Part shown: in pieces, positions 1 to 12,223 of the stretch
Numbering within the stretch: the first letter of the stretch is position 1
Layout of the letters: each line of letters starts with the position of its first letter
Source: Harmothoe impar
Lineage: Eukaryota; Annelida; Polychaeta; Phyllodocida; Polynoidae
DNA length: 64,000 nt
Direction: 5' to 3'
NCBI GenBank assembly: GCA_947462335.1
Contig: OX381710.1
Location: forward strand, 37,137,204-37,201,203
Notes under the pieces: generated by a model
What the model was told of the DNA's origin: nothing
Databases searched by the model: none
The model's input: only the letters and a program-made list of their open reading frames with translations
Made by a program: the position numbers and the translations under genes

Positions 1-2729
1 AACATTATGAGTATATATTCTCTATGATTTGGCTGGAACCTTGTTTTTGGTAGTAAAGGTTTTGAGAAAATTTTGAAAGCCTAGACTTGAAAACTTGCAA
101 TCTGATGCATTTTGGCAAATCAGGTCTGTATGTGTTCTCTATGATTTGGGCTTTTGTTGATACCACAAGTGAGCAAGCATCAACTATAGTTGATATCATG
201 ATGGGCGAGCATGGACTATAGTTCAGACATGCAAACTCTGAAGAGCAAAAAATCCGAGCGCAAGATACATTTTGACGCAATATAATTATTATCTAGACTT
301 GAAATATGGCATTCTGCTCAAAAATATAGTACAACTCAGATCTGTATTATCCAGCCTCTATGGGTCTTATCTTTTTTGAGGAAAGTTTTTGGGAAGATTT
401 GACAATCTAGACCTGAAATGGTACATTCCATTTCCTTTTGGCTAATCTGTATTATGAAGCCTGTTTTTAGTGGATAATTTTTGGGACATTTGAAAATCTA
501 GACCTGAAATGGTGCATTCTGGTGCATTTTGGCCAGAATTATATCAAAGCTTAGATCTGTATTAGCTAGCCTTTGCTTTATGATTGGCGATGGAACTTTG
601 CTTTTTGCATGGAAAGGTCTTAGACATTTTTTTAAAATCTTGACTTGAAATGGTGCATTCTGGTGCATTTTGGCCAGAAATGTATCAAAGCCAAGATCTG
701 TATTAGCCAGCCTTTATGCTTGGGGATGGAACTTTGTTTTTTGGATAGAAATTGTGAAATTCTTGACTTCAAATGATGCAATCCGATGCATTTTGGCATA
801 TCTGGCATGTCTACCTCCCATCTTAAACCATCACTAAAATAGTGATGTGTTCAGTTGGCAATCACACGTCACAGCAGTACTACAACTAGGGGCGTGCTCC
901 TCGAAGAAAATTTTGAAAATCAAGAAGGCAAATGGTGAAATTTGATGTACTTTGATCTTCTTGTCTGAGTGAGTATAGCAGGTTAATGCCACGTCATACA
1001 TAAGAATTTCTTGTCTGATGAAATTACAAGTCCCCCCCTACATAAAGGTGAACAGAGCTCTCATAGGATCTTGACGAATCACAAGGATGACCAATTTGGA
1101 GGGGGGAAAAAAATTGAGAAATTGGAGGAGTTTGCACGCCTGATGGTTTGTTCTCAAAGGTTTAATCATTCCAGGAGGGAGGTGGGGGGTTTGGCATAGC
1201 ATGTCTGCCCCCCTCCCCTTAATCCACCACTGAATGAGTTGTGTCCATTTGCAAATCACATGGCACAACAGTATTAGGAGGTTTGGGGGCATGCCCCCCA
1301 AGAAAATTTTGAAAACCAACGAGGCAACTGGTGCAATTTGATGCATTTCAGTATTCAGGTCTGAAGAATCAGGACTTCACTTTTTGGAGTAGGATTCTGT
1401 CTGGCAATTGAGTAGCAGACCCCCCCCCCCATTCTGAAAAAAAAATCTCATTGGATCTGGGAAAATCACGAGGGTCAACTTTTTAGCTCTATTTGGTAGG
1501 AAATCCTACCAAAGTAGGAGAAATCACATCCCTGGGTCTAGGTGTAATATAACGTACAAGCTTACTTTTTGCATCCTAATGCCTATGCCTTTCCTTCGAG
1601 TATATACAGTGTAGGTTAAATTGATGTGGACGCAGGCCAATTTTGATGCGACTGATTCGTATGCAGGCCATTTTCAATTTATACATGCCAATATGTCAAA
1701 TTTCAGTCTCTATATTGATGTTCACATTTAGATGCTGTTTTGATTGTGGTGACTGAACACTTTTTTTAATTTGTCAAATCAACCTATAATTTATATCTTT
1801 CTTAAATAGAATATTTCAAAACGTCGCTTCAAAAGCCAACATACAAAGTCATTTCGCCAGCACTGTATATACGTATCCTTTGCCTGTCCTGATCGCTCCA
1901 GTGCACCGCATAAATAATGTGTTTTTATATCTATATGTAATATCACTACTAAGGGTACAGGCACAGGACATACAATGACACCACGATCTATCATCCAAGT
2001 TACAAGTACAAAAGTAGTCACAAGGATCTCATACTAGCATACAGTACTACTGAAGTTAGATACTACCATGCAAGTGAACACTCACATCCCAATTTAATAC
2101 GGACACAGGAAATTCTTTCATATAGATGCAAATGCAAAGATAAGGATGTACACTTGGGGCATAAATGAGGCGAGGATTAATTAGGAACCCAGGTCTGAAG
2201 AGTAGTTACGATAGTGGGAAGAATGCAGGTATTTTCACGTGTATAGGTAACTGCTACAGACAGACAGCTCAGTGTGGAAAAACTTCATCCACGTCTAACA
2301 AAGGTAGCACTAACCTAAAATAGGCTATTATTGGCACTACTTAAAAACAAGTAAACAGCCTTAGAGAGCTGTCAATGCCATATCAAGGAAGGAATATGAA
2401 ACATGTCACCATTGCACACATGGGAAATGACATCTGGACTGCTGCAACAATTTAAGCTGCACGAGTCTGTCTAACGTAGGCATGAACAGAACCAAGGAAT
2501 TTGGGAACTGCTAAAACCGTAGACGGAACACCACATTACTGGGTTGGTACCAACATGTAAATGGACAAGGATGGACACGGGATCTTATGCACAGCCAACT
2601 GAGAATAACAGAAGAAGGGTGAGGTGTCACTTCAAATTTTACTTGAGCTGAGGTACCGCAAAACAAAGTGAATTGACTACGGCACAGAAGAGAAATAGTA
2701 AGGTGCAAGTGCACGACTGAGAGACCTAC
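1..2729 (-). other. CBP/p300 intron (left part)
   Basis: I found no exon here. From 1 to about 800, and again near 900-990 and 1300-1350, a degenerate repeat recurs at roughly 100-200 bp intervals. Its core reads like ctagacctgaaatggtgcat followed by tctggtgcattttggc, with copies near 85, 292, 409, 507, 639 and 763. The rest is AT-rich with nothing I recognise. Confidence 0.6.
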
Positions 2730-2861
2730 CTGACGCGGCTGGCCTATTGGGCTGCGGTTGGTTACGGTAGTCGAGTCCGAGAGCGGCATAAGCCCGTATC
2801 ATATCTGCGGGTGCCGGGTTGGGTGCAACCCCAGGGGCGTTAGGCCCCACGCTAGTAGGAG
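2730..2861 (-). CDS. CREBBP/EP300 orthologue: CBP/p300 coding exon 5 (AYAALGL segment)
   Basis: This 132-nt exon follows a TTGCAG acceptor (2867-2862) and ends at a GTAGGT donor (2729-2724). It encodes a Pro/Ala/Asn-rich lead, then [19 protein letters not shown] and a few more residues. The RAYAALGL block lies between TAZ1 and KIX in vertebrate CBP. It ends one base into a codon. No KIX exon is visible to the left, so the next exon must be outside the window or too divergent to see. Confidence 0.88.
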
Positions 2862-5800
2862 CTGCAAGCAGAGGTGGGCTACTGTACTATTCAAGGAAAG
2901 AGGATGGTGATAGGACAAACCAGATGCCTGTCACCTGAGCTGCTCTTAAAACTCTACCACTGGCTTAGTGTGTGTGATGTTTGCAATATGTTCCTTGTGT
3001 ACCCTCCTATCTTAAGTACAGAGCAACAGATAGGGCCACAGATTGTATCTTCAAAGTTTGTAGGCAGTTTTGGTTTTAAAATATACATTTAGCTGGAATC
3101 ATTCAGTGTAAAAGATAGCCTAGGATGATATTTAATTGAAGTGCATCTGAGTGATGGAGGTAAGGCAGGGAACTGAAAGGACCCCCATGTCATACTCATG
3201 AAGATGGGAAGCCATTTTCAAAGAATGAATTTGCTGAAGTGAAACTAAAAGGGGAAGATTAAAGGTTAGAGAAGCAGATACTACACGCCCATACACGTTG
3301 CATACTGAGGACCAGAAGACATGGTGACAGTTTACATCACGATGGTTCAGGGGTTGTGGTTCATGTATGATACAACGTTTTAAACCCGACAAGACACATT
3401 GATACAAGTTACATAGGGCTAGGACAAAACAAATATTCAGCATTTTCTTCCAATCGTGCATTTCTTAGTAAGTTTGTTGCGTTATTCCTGACATGCAACT
3501 CTTAGCAATTAAGTTATCAAAAAAAAAGATCAACTATGGCCAACCAAATGCTTCTATTGTAGATGGCAGAAACTGTCAACGCTTAATAACACATGTAGCT
3601 TCTTCTCTACACGTTCAGGTCCTTATCATTTACAGCCGTGGTGTACAATGTATGTGGCACAATTGAAGGAATAACCATTTCTATGAAATGTATACTAGGA
3701 TAATGTTGGTGAGCTGGAACGCATTAGAAAGTCTACATGACTACCCATGTAGAATATCTGTCAAGGCAGTCACCATCCGTATCACATAGCAGTATAATGG
3801 GTACATCAAATCATGTCTACACAATCATTAACAATCTGTGTAAGTGTTCCTCACGTTTTAGTATTTGTAAGTAAAATGTAGAGTCTCTGCATAAGTAAGC
3901 GGGATGGTGACCAACGCTAGAGTGAACCAATAAAAACACTTACTTGGATTCCGGCTTCTGTCTGATGCATGTTTCAGTGGCAAGCATACAGGACAATCGT
4001 TACGAGTACAGTTCTTCCAATGGGAGATGATTTGTCTAGACGAAGCACAATGTGCAACTGCAAGAAGAAAATCATTGTATCAGGCAACTGCTGGTCATTT
4101 TACATTTCAATGCAATAAGCGTTTTATTTATTAGCTATATAATCAATTCAGTGCAAACAGCTAAAGAAATCAATACTGAGTTATGCGAGCTTTTGTAACT
4201 TAAGGGTTTTCACAAGGGTATTATATTCATGACAGTCTTCTACACACACTGCAATCATAGCCATCGTCCTTTTAAGTACTGCTAAAGTACTGGTAAAAAA
4301 AAACACCTGCCTACCCATAGCAGTTTGAAAAATGCAAATACATTTACTTCAGTTAAAACAGAATTCCAGCCCATTTAATGGCCTAGGCGAAAGGTGGCGT
4401 AGAATTCTAGTGTAAAATCCTTTTTTCCCACATGTATTATAATGCTAGTGTTTGAGGGCAGAAAATGGTCCCATCTCAAAATTATATGCCAATTACTTCT
4501 ATATCTCAGTACCCCAGCATTAGCTAGCTGCTATGTATCGTTCAAGCTGCTGAGAACCCGAGTTATGCCCCCCCCCCTCCCATATCACAGTCAGAATAAG
4601 CTGCACATGACCATAAGTGTGGATTATTATTCTTACCTTGACATGATTTGCCAGAGTTGCAGGTTGTCATGTGGTTGAGTACATTTTTCATAGTTTTACA
4701 ATGTGGAAGAGCGCACGCGCGCATTTCCCCGTTGGCCTGCTCTCGCCGCTGACATTTGTGTGCGTGTAGAAGCAGAACCAACTGTTGTTGGATTAACTTT
4801 CTCTTCTCTGGGTCAGCTGTCGGAGGTTGTTGACCACCACCAACTGCTCCTGCTGGACCAGTCTGCAAATTAAACAAATCAACACATACATTTCTGCACT
4901 GTAGAATCTTGCAGTAAATGGCTTATCACAATGGGCCTTTGATCATATTGCTCCCAACATACATTAGGATCATGGAATAGAGATACTTTTAGTGCATTAT
5001 CCTCTGAGGCAGACTTTCGAAGTACATGTATGTATGGCAGAATATCATGATTAATCTCAAACATCATTCCGGCCCCTTTGGAGTGTATCAACCCTGTAGG
5101 CCCAGCATGATGCATTCGTGCAAATGGATATTGTCTTGGGCTTCAATATCTGGATGGATGCTTTAATTGTGCTGAATCCAATATATAATGTATTGTATAC
5201 ATTTGCATATATCGGTAGTCCCGATTCAAATATACAGGATACCATCTTTAAGCCAGCGGGTATATTTGATTTAATAGAGGACACTGAAGACCAGCACAAA
5301 ACCAGGAATGATGCGAACCGACACTATAGTAATTAATGAAAATTCCTGGCATCTTAGTGCCTCTACATGGGTAAAAATCTCTATGTTCTTTTATACCTAA
5401 AAATCGACACATTGACAGTCCTTCTGCTAAAAACCGACACAGTGACATGGTCAAAATTGTGGGTACCCATGTAGAGGCACATCTTATGTGTACATGGACA
5501 TCCCCTCGTCATAACAACTCGCTATCCATTTACTACTAGCAGAATACACATACATTAGCAAGAGCACACTGCTAGGCTACAATGGGTAGAGAAGCTACAC
5601 TACTAGGCTACAGCATCCTCCAACACCCAACAAGTATGTATTCAATCTCAGATTATTTAGGGTCTTGGAGAGCCCTCTAAGTGCCGGTGGCAGAGGAGTC
5701 GGACCGTTGTGGGATGGTGCCGGTCTAGTTGACTACAGACCTCGGTGGTGTCTGTAGTCGCCCCGCACTATATAGGCCACTGGGGCAGGTCACGTCCAGC

Positions 5801-8800
5801 CACCCGGGCACTGGCTGACTCGGTGAGGCGGGTGCATCAGCGTAAACAGCCGTACGCTGCTGCCGCCTCCCACGTCCAGCGGCCGCCGGGCGGGGCAGGC
5901 AGGCGGCCCGGCCTGGGGGGTGCTGATTCCCCCCCCCCCCCCCCCCCGTCACCAACTGTCACCTTGCTACTCCTGGTACATGTGTACGGCCGCACAATTG
6001 GCTGTGTTTACTTCCTGGTTTGCCGTGTATTGGTCTGTACTCCGATTCTAGCAGGAGGAAGTCTTCTTGGTGAATGGGGAGGTTCTGTACGGCACTGATA
6101 TTGACAGGAGCCTACTTTCCGTCAGCCTTTTGCTTTGACACGTTCCTACTAAGACTAAAGTGGTTTCTCTCTGTTTTTCTCTATGTTTAAACCTCAGCTC
6201 CAAGGCTACCCCTTTCGACTGTTAACTAATGCACAGAATATTCATGAAGTGACAATGACAACTCGGAATCGTAAAGCTGATGCTGCCATTGATGCCTGGG
6301 TGAAAGGTGTCGGAGTTTGGTGCGAGGACTAGGAGGAAGGGCGGAGGGGGGGGGGGGGCGGCGGAGGGTAAAGCCCCCCCCCCCCCCCCCACGCCCAAGT
6401 CTGCTCACCTATCACCCATGTATCGATCAAGTGGCGAGCACCACGCTGGCACCGCACATGTTTGACAGTGGGACGAGCAAAGCTAAGACTACAGGACCCC
6501 CCCCCCCCCCCACCGACTCTCATCTCACCCAGGAGGACACTATGCATGAGTGCTTGGGAGGCGGCTAGTAGACCCCCCCCCCCCCCCCCCCCCAAGGGGA
6601 AACCGTTATGATTTCTGAATGAATGCCTCACAAATTGACAAAATAGTAACAAATGAATTAAGATTAACGACCATGTACAATAAATGTACATGTACATGCT
6701 ACAGTGACAGTTGACACTTGTGTGCACAGTGACATTACTTTCTGTGGTAAGTGGCTTCGACATATCATAGCCATTGGTTCCAATACACTGTCATTGAGTA
6801 TTGTGTCTCTGTAGTGGTGTGTGAGGACAGAAGACTCACTTGAGTCTGACACCAGTGATGGAGTAATACTCAGTTGACCTGCTCAGAGACAACGAACAGG
6901 TGCCCCTCCTGGCACAGTGCCAAAGATCCACGTTTGGGAGTTTACTAGGAGCCATGTGGGCAGAGGAGCCATGTGACTGCCACTACCATGTTTTCACAAC
7001 GTATAGGCTTGGACACAAATGTAAATTTATTTCCTAAAATTCTGATATCAATAGAACAGCTGTTACTGTTGTGAGGCATTTTCAACAAATGCAGCTGATT
7101 CTGATTTAGTCATAGAAGACAAGTTACAACCCCCCTGAAGAGTGCAATCAGACCTGTATTTTTCAATTTGGTATCATTGTAAATTTGGTTGTGATGAAAT
7201 GTAGTGTCCCTTATATCTGAGAACTTGGTACAACTTTAGCCGACATTTTCACCTGGCCGACAAATTTGAATATTCTAAGGGGACGTTCATTTTAGGTAGT
7301 GGTTTAGGCCTTGAAATATGGATTTTGTGCTTCATTATGTTACAGGCTTAGGGGGAGGGAAGGGTATGGAACCAATAGTTCGGATCAGGAAAATGGTAAT
7401 TTTTCTTCTACCGGAATCACACTTTTTTGTTCGTTAGGGTTTTCTTATATTATCTTATTATCTGAGTTAGATTGTGGCTTTAGAGTGAACTCTGGCAGTC
7501 CATGGCTGCCATGCTTGTTCTTCCTCTGAAAGTTTCTTTGAACCACAAAGATGGATGAACTGTTGGCAAACTGTTTCATTGGCCATAAAACAGAGGAAGC
7601 CTTTCGACAACTCGGACAAGACCCAGTCACCTGATTGAGTCAGTCGAATGTTAGATGAGCATCCTAATGTTCATCTTATTGTGTATACTTCTGTCAACCT
7701 AAACGCAATATGGGTTATTTTCTGGCCATTGTTTATTTTGCTTGATAATTACTGGTAATATGGCATATGTCCCATTAATTCTGGCGTACAATTTGCATGT
7801 TATACATCAATCTGAGCCAAGTGCAGGTTTTACGATTATCTCGAAGTCCAGGGTATTTGGTTTCTTCCGTTTGAAGAACTTGTAGAGCACATCAAACGAC
7901 AATGTTGGGATATCAATCTACAAATTAATTAATATTTTGAGGTCAAAATTTTCTATATGAGTAACTACTTACCTGTAATAATTGTTGCTGTGTGTTGAGA
8001 CCAGGATGATTAAGTCCTTGGGGTGCTCCTGGCTGTCCCGCAGCCAGAGAGTTTACAAGGTTAGGGTTTACATGCAAGTTCTGCATTGGCGATGCCACAG
8101 TCCGAGGTCCTGGCCCAACAGGACCCATTCCTATATGAGGACCGTTCATCATTTGGTTTTGATGACCCGCTGTACTCATCAATGTTTGAGAAGTCATTGG
8201 CTTACTGTTCAATGTACTGACCATGGACATGCTTGCAAGCATTGAACTTGTAACATTGTTCGAGTTAGTTCCAATGCCAAATGCACCACTTGTCATTATG
8301 TCACTGTTCATACTATGAGGTGTAGGTGTTGGTCCTGCTTTGTTCACAGAACCATGAGGAGGTGATGATAAATTATTTGATAAAGGACTTTTTACAGCAT
8401 TATTCAGATTGTTCAAGTTATTCCCCAATCCTCCAACTCCAGGACTAGGACTTGGTCCTTGGTTCTGTGGACTGGACCGATTGGCATTTCCCATAGTTGG
8501 TGGTCCAGAGTTGTTGGAGAGTAGTTGGGAAAGATGCTGGTGCTTTTGTGGTGCGTTGTCATGGTGCAGCATCTGCGCCAGATCTCTAGCACCATTCTGT
8601 GTTCCACCTGGACTAGGATTGGCAAAATTTGCCAATTCATCTGGCAGTTCATTCAGTAGATCTGATATGGCGTTGTCTGCAAAATACAAATGACAGACAG
8701 GCATTTAATTCATCCTCAAGACATGTATAATGAAAGTGTACCTGTAGGCAGACATACATGAAAATAACTTATAAAGTAACTAGCTTGCTTTTCATTAATG

Positions 8801-9858
8801 GGACCCAAATATGATACTACCTGTAGGGGGGAAATTGGGGACATAGTCAGCCCCCCCCCCCCGCCACTAGATAAAAATACGATATGTTATAATAAAAATA
8901 AGAATATTGATATTCAACTAATGGCACCATTGTCATTGCTGTCAGAAGAGTATATGGCCTTCAACAACAAAAGGCATCATTTCTTACACTTGTAGGTAGA
9001 CTTGTTAACAATGGTAGACTCAGGTTCATTCAATACACATCCGTCAGGTGTTTTTTTTAATGTACATACATCCAAGTATTTTAGTGCTTGTACATAGACT
9101 CTAAGCACGTCATTGCACATTCGGCACTATAATCTAAATACAGCCTATAGTTTGGCATTACTTTAGTTATTATGTATGGTTTACACCGGTACCATTAGTA
9201 TTAGGCTTTTAAAGGAAACCCAGGATTTTCAAATGATGCTACCCCTAGTTAAGTGAACCATTGTCACATGAAGCCGAACATGGGGCAGAACGTAGAGCCA
9301 ACTTTGTGTTCATCAAAAGCTAATAATGCTAGACTATTTTCTTTATTCCGTAATTAATTCAACTTCAATACTGACAATAGCAATTCAAAATGACCCCAAG
9401 AGAGCAGCTGATTTCGGCGTGTTTAAAACGGGACGGTCCCTAGACATGTTAAGCATTGTTGGTAGTAAATTCAGTCTATTGCATGTGCCGCACGGATTGA
9501 CAAATTTAAATCGTGTCAATGCGAGATGCACATGCTAAGAGGTGCAGGGAAGATTGTAGACGGCGAGAGAAACCCGCTACAAATCGTTGTGGATTCTCGC
9601 CGGGGTGGCAATGCTGGCAATGCCGCGATGCTCTCGGCGTGATTTTTACATCATAATTCTTATAAAAATTAAATTTTGAAATTCCAAGGCAGAAAACCAA
9701 TGCAACCATTGTATTACTTCCCCCCATTTTCGATTTTGAAGTATTTCAAGATTGGCTTTGAATGGCTTCGCAAAATAATATTTCTTACCTGAAGCAGAAG
9801 CGACTTTCTGTCGCTTTGCAGGCGGCGGCCCATCCACGAGTTGGGCCTGATCAGCCAT
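2730..9858 (-). CDS. CREBBP/EP300 orthologue: CBP/p300-family histone acetyltransferase co-activator, N-terminal exons (gene continues off the left edge)
   Basis: CBP/p300 is a nuclear lysine acetyltransferase and scaffold that bridges CREB and many other transcription factors to chromatin and RNA polymerase II. Five coding exons are visible, read right to left: 9858-9789, 8676-7973, 4862-4637, 4057-3944 and 2861-2730. Each internal boundary has a GT donor and AG acceptor, and all phases agree (1, 0, 1 and 1 nt carried across the four junctions). The product starts with a CBP-like leader ([10 protein letters not shown]), then the LPDEL segment, an LxxLL nuclear-receptor box (LSQLL), a long Asn/Ser/Gly/Pro-rich linker and the TAZ1 zinc domain. 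A short [15 protein letters not shown] segment typical of the family follows. KIX, bromodomain, HAT, ZZ and TAZ2 would lie to the left of the window. The family assignment is secure. Invertebrates usually have one gene for both vertebrate paralogues, so the symbol is given jointly. Confidence 0.95.
2862..3943 (-). other. CBP/p300 intron 4
   Basis: A GT-AG intron between the third TAZ1 zinc site and the AYAALGL exon. It is AT-rich, and I see no coding or repeat signal in it. Confidence 0.8.
3944..4057 (-). CDS. CREBBP/EP300 orthologue: CBP/p300 coding exon 4 (third zinc site of TAZ1)
   Basis: This 114-nt exon lies between a CTTCTTGCAG acceptor (4067-4058) and a GTAAGT donor (3943-3938). It encodes [20 protein letters not shown] and the rest of TAZ1, with the third H-x3-C (HWKNC) and the CPVC pair. 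The incoming phase (G plus TT makes Val) and outgoing phase (A plus CT makes Thr) fit both neighbours. It is easily missed because it has no start codon. Confidence 0.95.
4058..4636 (-). other. CBP/p300 intron 3, inside TAZ1
   Basis: A GT-AG intron that splits TAZ1 between its second and third zinc sites. It holds a C10 run near 4567 and otherwise plain AT-rich sequence. Confidence 0.8.
4637..4862 (-). CDS. CREBBP/EP300 orthologue: CBP/p300 coding exon 3 (first two-thirds of TAZ1)
   Basis: The acceptor is TTTGCAG just above 4862 and the donor GTAAGA at 4636-4631; length 226 nt. After a Gly/Gln/Pro-rich lead it encodes [20 protein letters not shown] and the following TAZ1 core. The first two zinc sites are complete: H-x3-C (HAHKC) with two later Cys, and H-x3-C (HMTTC) with two later Cys. 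TAZ1 binds activation domains such as those of HIF-1alpha and CITED2. Identity to the vertebrate domain is very high by eye. Confidence 0.96.
4863..7972 (-). other. CBP/p300 intron 2
   Basis: The 3.1-kb intron joins exon 2 to the TAZ1 exon in phase 0. It contains a 120-bp inverted-repeat MITE (5359-5478), a GC-rich block at about 5680-5930, and poly(C)/poly(G) tracts at 5929-5947, about 6348-6390, 6498-6511 and 6573-6592. Short frames over these tracts are Pro/Gly homopolymers, not genes. Confidence 0.75.
5359..5478. repeat. MITE-like inverted repeat (GTGCCTCTACATGGG ends)
   Basis: The ends gtgcctctacatggg and cccatgtagaggcac are inverted copies. Inside are short units of the type aaaatcgacacattgacagt. 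A longer relative lies at 49742-49958, so this is a dispersed family. Confidence 0.7.
7973..8676 (-). CDS. CREBBP/EP300 orthologue: CBP/p300 coding exon 2 (receptor-interaction region and linker)
   Basis: A 704-nt exon begins after a TTTTGCAG acceptor at 8677-8684 and ends in phase 0 at a GTAAGT donor (7972-7967). It begins [17 protein letters not shown], matching the NDLPDEL segment of vertebrate CBP. Next come KHQHLSQLL, an LxxLL motif at the place of the vertebrate LSELL receptor box, and about 180 low-complexity residues rich in N, S, G, P and M with [16 protein letters not shown] blocks. It ends with a short glutamine run. No folded domain is expected in the linker. Confidence 0.92.
8677..9788 (-). 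other. CBP/p300 intron 1
   Basis: The 1.1-kb first intron is AT-rich, with a short C tract near 8850. No other feature is seen. Confidence 0.8.
9789..9858 (-). CDS. CREBBP/EP300 orthologue: CBP/p300 coding exon 1 (initiator ATG)
   Basis: The start codon is at 9858-9856. The exon codes for [20 protein letters not shown] and a few more residues, and ends one base into a codon at a GTAAGA donor (9788-9783). The start resembles the vertebrate CBP/p300 N-terminus (MAE..LDGPP..KRAK), including the basic KRQK stretch. The spare base plus AC from the next exon makes an Asp codon. Confidence 0.9.
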
Positions 9859-10560
9859 GTTTATATTGTGATGGCTTCAGCACACCACTTAGACTAAATC
9901 TTTCGTATAATGGGGCAAATATGTTCCATGGTGTGCCCCATAGTAAAACATTGAGTCCTATCCGGCGGCTCCGATTTGCCTTGGACGCCAACAAGTCCCA
10001 GTCTAGGGCATTACGAGGTCGGCCGATCTTCAAATTTTCACCATTGCATCAACAGCACAAAAGCGAACATTCGGCAGTGACAATTCGCTTCTCCCTCTCG
10101 TCCTTTCACCTTCCTAGGCTCCCGCTTTCCGGTAGGGTCATTCCTAAAGCTTCCATCTACCTCCTCCAGACTTCTTGGGCCACCTTGACCACCTCTTTTT
10201 GTGGAAATGGGCGCCTTAATCTCCCAATTTTCGGGGCCAGAAACATCCAAAATGGCGGCTGTTGATGAAAAGTTTTACGCTTGTCACAGAAAACAACGAA
10301 GATTCCCGAGTCCAACTTTCCGATACGGAAACCAATTATTCATAGGAATTACCTACCACGTGACTAGCGAGCGCGCGCTCATTGGTCTAGAAGGGAAATT
10401 CCATCACATGATTGGATGCCCGGAGAATCACGAACGTTCCCGAACATTTATTAGTCGGGCTGATATTAAAGATCCAGCCAACCTTGCTAAGTAGAGGAAC
10501 GGCGACGATATACCCAGGGAATCCCCGACATATTTACCGAACTGAAGAATGTGGTTTTGA
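9859..10560 (-). promoter_or_regulatory. Probable CBP/p300 promoter and 5' UTR
   Basis: This stretch just upstream of the CBP start is richer in CpG than its surroundings. It contains an exact YY1-type AAAATGGCGGC (10249-10259), an E-box CACGTG near 10358, a GCGCGCGC run near 10371 and an inverted CCAAT box (ATTGG) near 10381. There is no clear TATA box, as expected for a housekeeping promoter. The transcription start cannot be placed from sequence alone. Confidence 0.5.
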
Positions 10561-11964
10561 ATTTAGAAGATAGCAAAATACTGCTATGCTCTAGTGTGGT
10601 TTCTTAGGTGAAACTACACTCTAAAACGTCAGTATTTCCTTTATTCTGGCTGAGGTATGTGGCTTCACCGTCGCCGTCGGTTGGTGCCTTGGTTTGCGAA
10701 GAAATCAGAATGGGCTGGAAATTCTATTGCGGTAATTCAGCAGAATTAAATTCGCTTATGAACCCTTGGACGGTTCTTTTCTGAACCTAGTTGTTCAGTA
10801 TTCATTTTTCGAGATTCGGTCTACCCCTAGGCTCTAGGTAAGGCCACAGCAGGTGCCCGCTCCGCTGCAGGTTGCGACTGACCCGACGTCCACAACCCGT
10901 TGAGTGACAGTGACTGACACTGTCCGGAGCGCTTTAGGCCTTGGCCTACAAAATGAAGATTGAAATTGCATGGGGGGGGGGGGGGGGGGGGGGGGGGGCG
11001 GTGTGTCAGTAGTCATGCAAACTCCTCAGCATAGCAATTTCAGCGGACTAGAAGATCAAATTGCCCTCTTGATTTTTTTCATTTTCTTGCAAACCCCCGG
11101 GTCCATTTCATGAAAATCGCCCTGCAGCCTTAGGGAGTGTTCATTTATTAGTTACAGCCTCCAGGGGGGGGGGGCGCAAAAAATTTAAGCCCCTTTATAG
11201 CTAGCCACTCTCGTAGCCCTCCCAACTAGGGCTACTGAGCGATCCCCATTCGTTTTGTGGGAAATATTTTCAAAACTCCGGGTTTCAATGAATATTGACT
11301 TTTGGTAAACAACTAGGCCTAACACATGTTTGGATAGATATAAGGCTTATCTATGCGGGTTTCATCAATTTAGATCCCTGAAGCTTAATATAATTATTTC
11401 AAGCTAGTTTTCTGACAGTATCAGGCACAAAAACCAGCAGCTACCATTGTGACGCCCCGAGAAAGCCCAATAGGCCTATGTCACAGTCAGTCTGTAAACG
11501 CCTCCGTTGAAAGACGAAATTCAGTCTACTTTATAGCAAAAAAGACTGCGCTTTACTTTAGTTCAAAGGGGGGGGGGCACGAAACGTTCCACGCGCTCTC
11601 GAGGGGGGGGCGTAAAAAAATTTCGCCCCTCCACGCGAAATCTCACCAGCCCCCCTGTAAATATTTTTAACAGTGGGGAGCGGGGCAAAAAATTGTCGAT
11701 CTGTTTTGAGCCAAATAGCCAGTGCATTAGTATGCTTCAACGGGCCGGCACACAGTGATTTTCAATCCTAAGGTGAGGGGGGGGGGGGGATTTCGACCCC
11801 TCGGCCGGGGGGGGGGTGTAAAAAATTGCGCATGCTCCGCACTAAAACCCCCCAACCCCCTGTTGTTAAAAAATGATCACTCCCTTTCACCAGAATTTCC
11901 CAGCCCCCCCAGAAAGATCCCAGTTTTTGCCAAAATCCCTCATATGAGAATATTTCCGGAAACC
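10561..11964. other. Intergenic DNA with long G tracts
   Basis: No gene is seen. It includes an uninterrupted G27 tract (10972-10998) and shorter G tracts near 11164, 11570 and 11604. Low-complexity blocks resemble the 55859-56043 MITE (a GGGAGTGTTCATT end at about 11134 and gggggcgcaaaaaattt-like cores), so older copies of that family are likely here. Confidence 0.5.
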
Positions 11965-12175
11965 TACTGTAAACGTAGATATTTTCGCTGGTATAAATTT
12001 TCGCGGATTTACTGATAAACATCATTTCGCTGGGATTTAAATTCGCGGATTTTGAATGATGTTAGTTACCGAGCTACAGTGGATAAATTTTCGCTCTGTA
12101 CTTATTTTCGCGGATTTTAAAATCCGCGAAAATCGCGAAAATATGTACAGCGCGAAATAAAATACGTTTACAGTA
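11965..12175. repeat. MITE, TACTGTAAACG family, copy 1
   Basis: The termini TACTGTAAACGTAGATATTT and its near inverted copy ending CGTTTACAGTA enclose AT-rich DNA with many cgcgaaaat motifs. TA borders fit a Tc1/mariner-type non-autonomous element. A second copy is at 19410-19610. Confidence 0.8.
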
Positions 12176-12223
12176 GATTAGGAGCTTGTGGCCGAAAATG
12201 CCCTATTTAGGATAAAGTAGGCC

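Noticed and set aside
2511..2789. 92-codon minus-strand frame starting [13 protein letters not shown]
   Set aside because: It overlaps CBP exon 5 in the wrong frame; the spliced phase gives AYAALGLDY instead.
6317..6763. Frames rich in Pro or Gly across 6.2-6.8 kb on both strands
   Set aside because: They are translations of poly(C)/poly(G) tracts within a CBP intron, with no domain and no splice support.
8409..8693. Plus-strand frames opposite CBP exon 2
   Set aside because: The minus frame has intron borders in phase and a CBP match; the plus frames are shadows.
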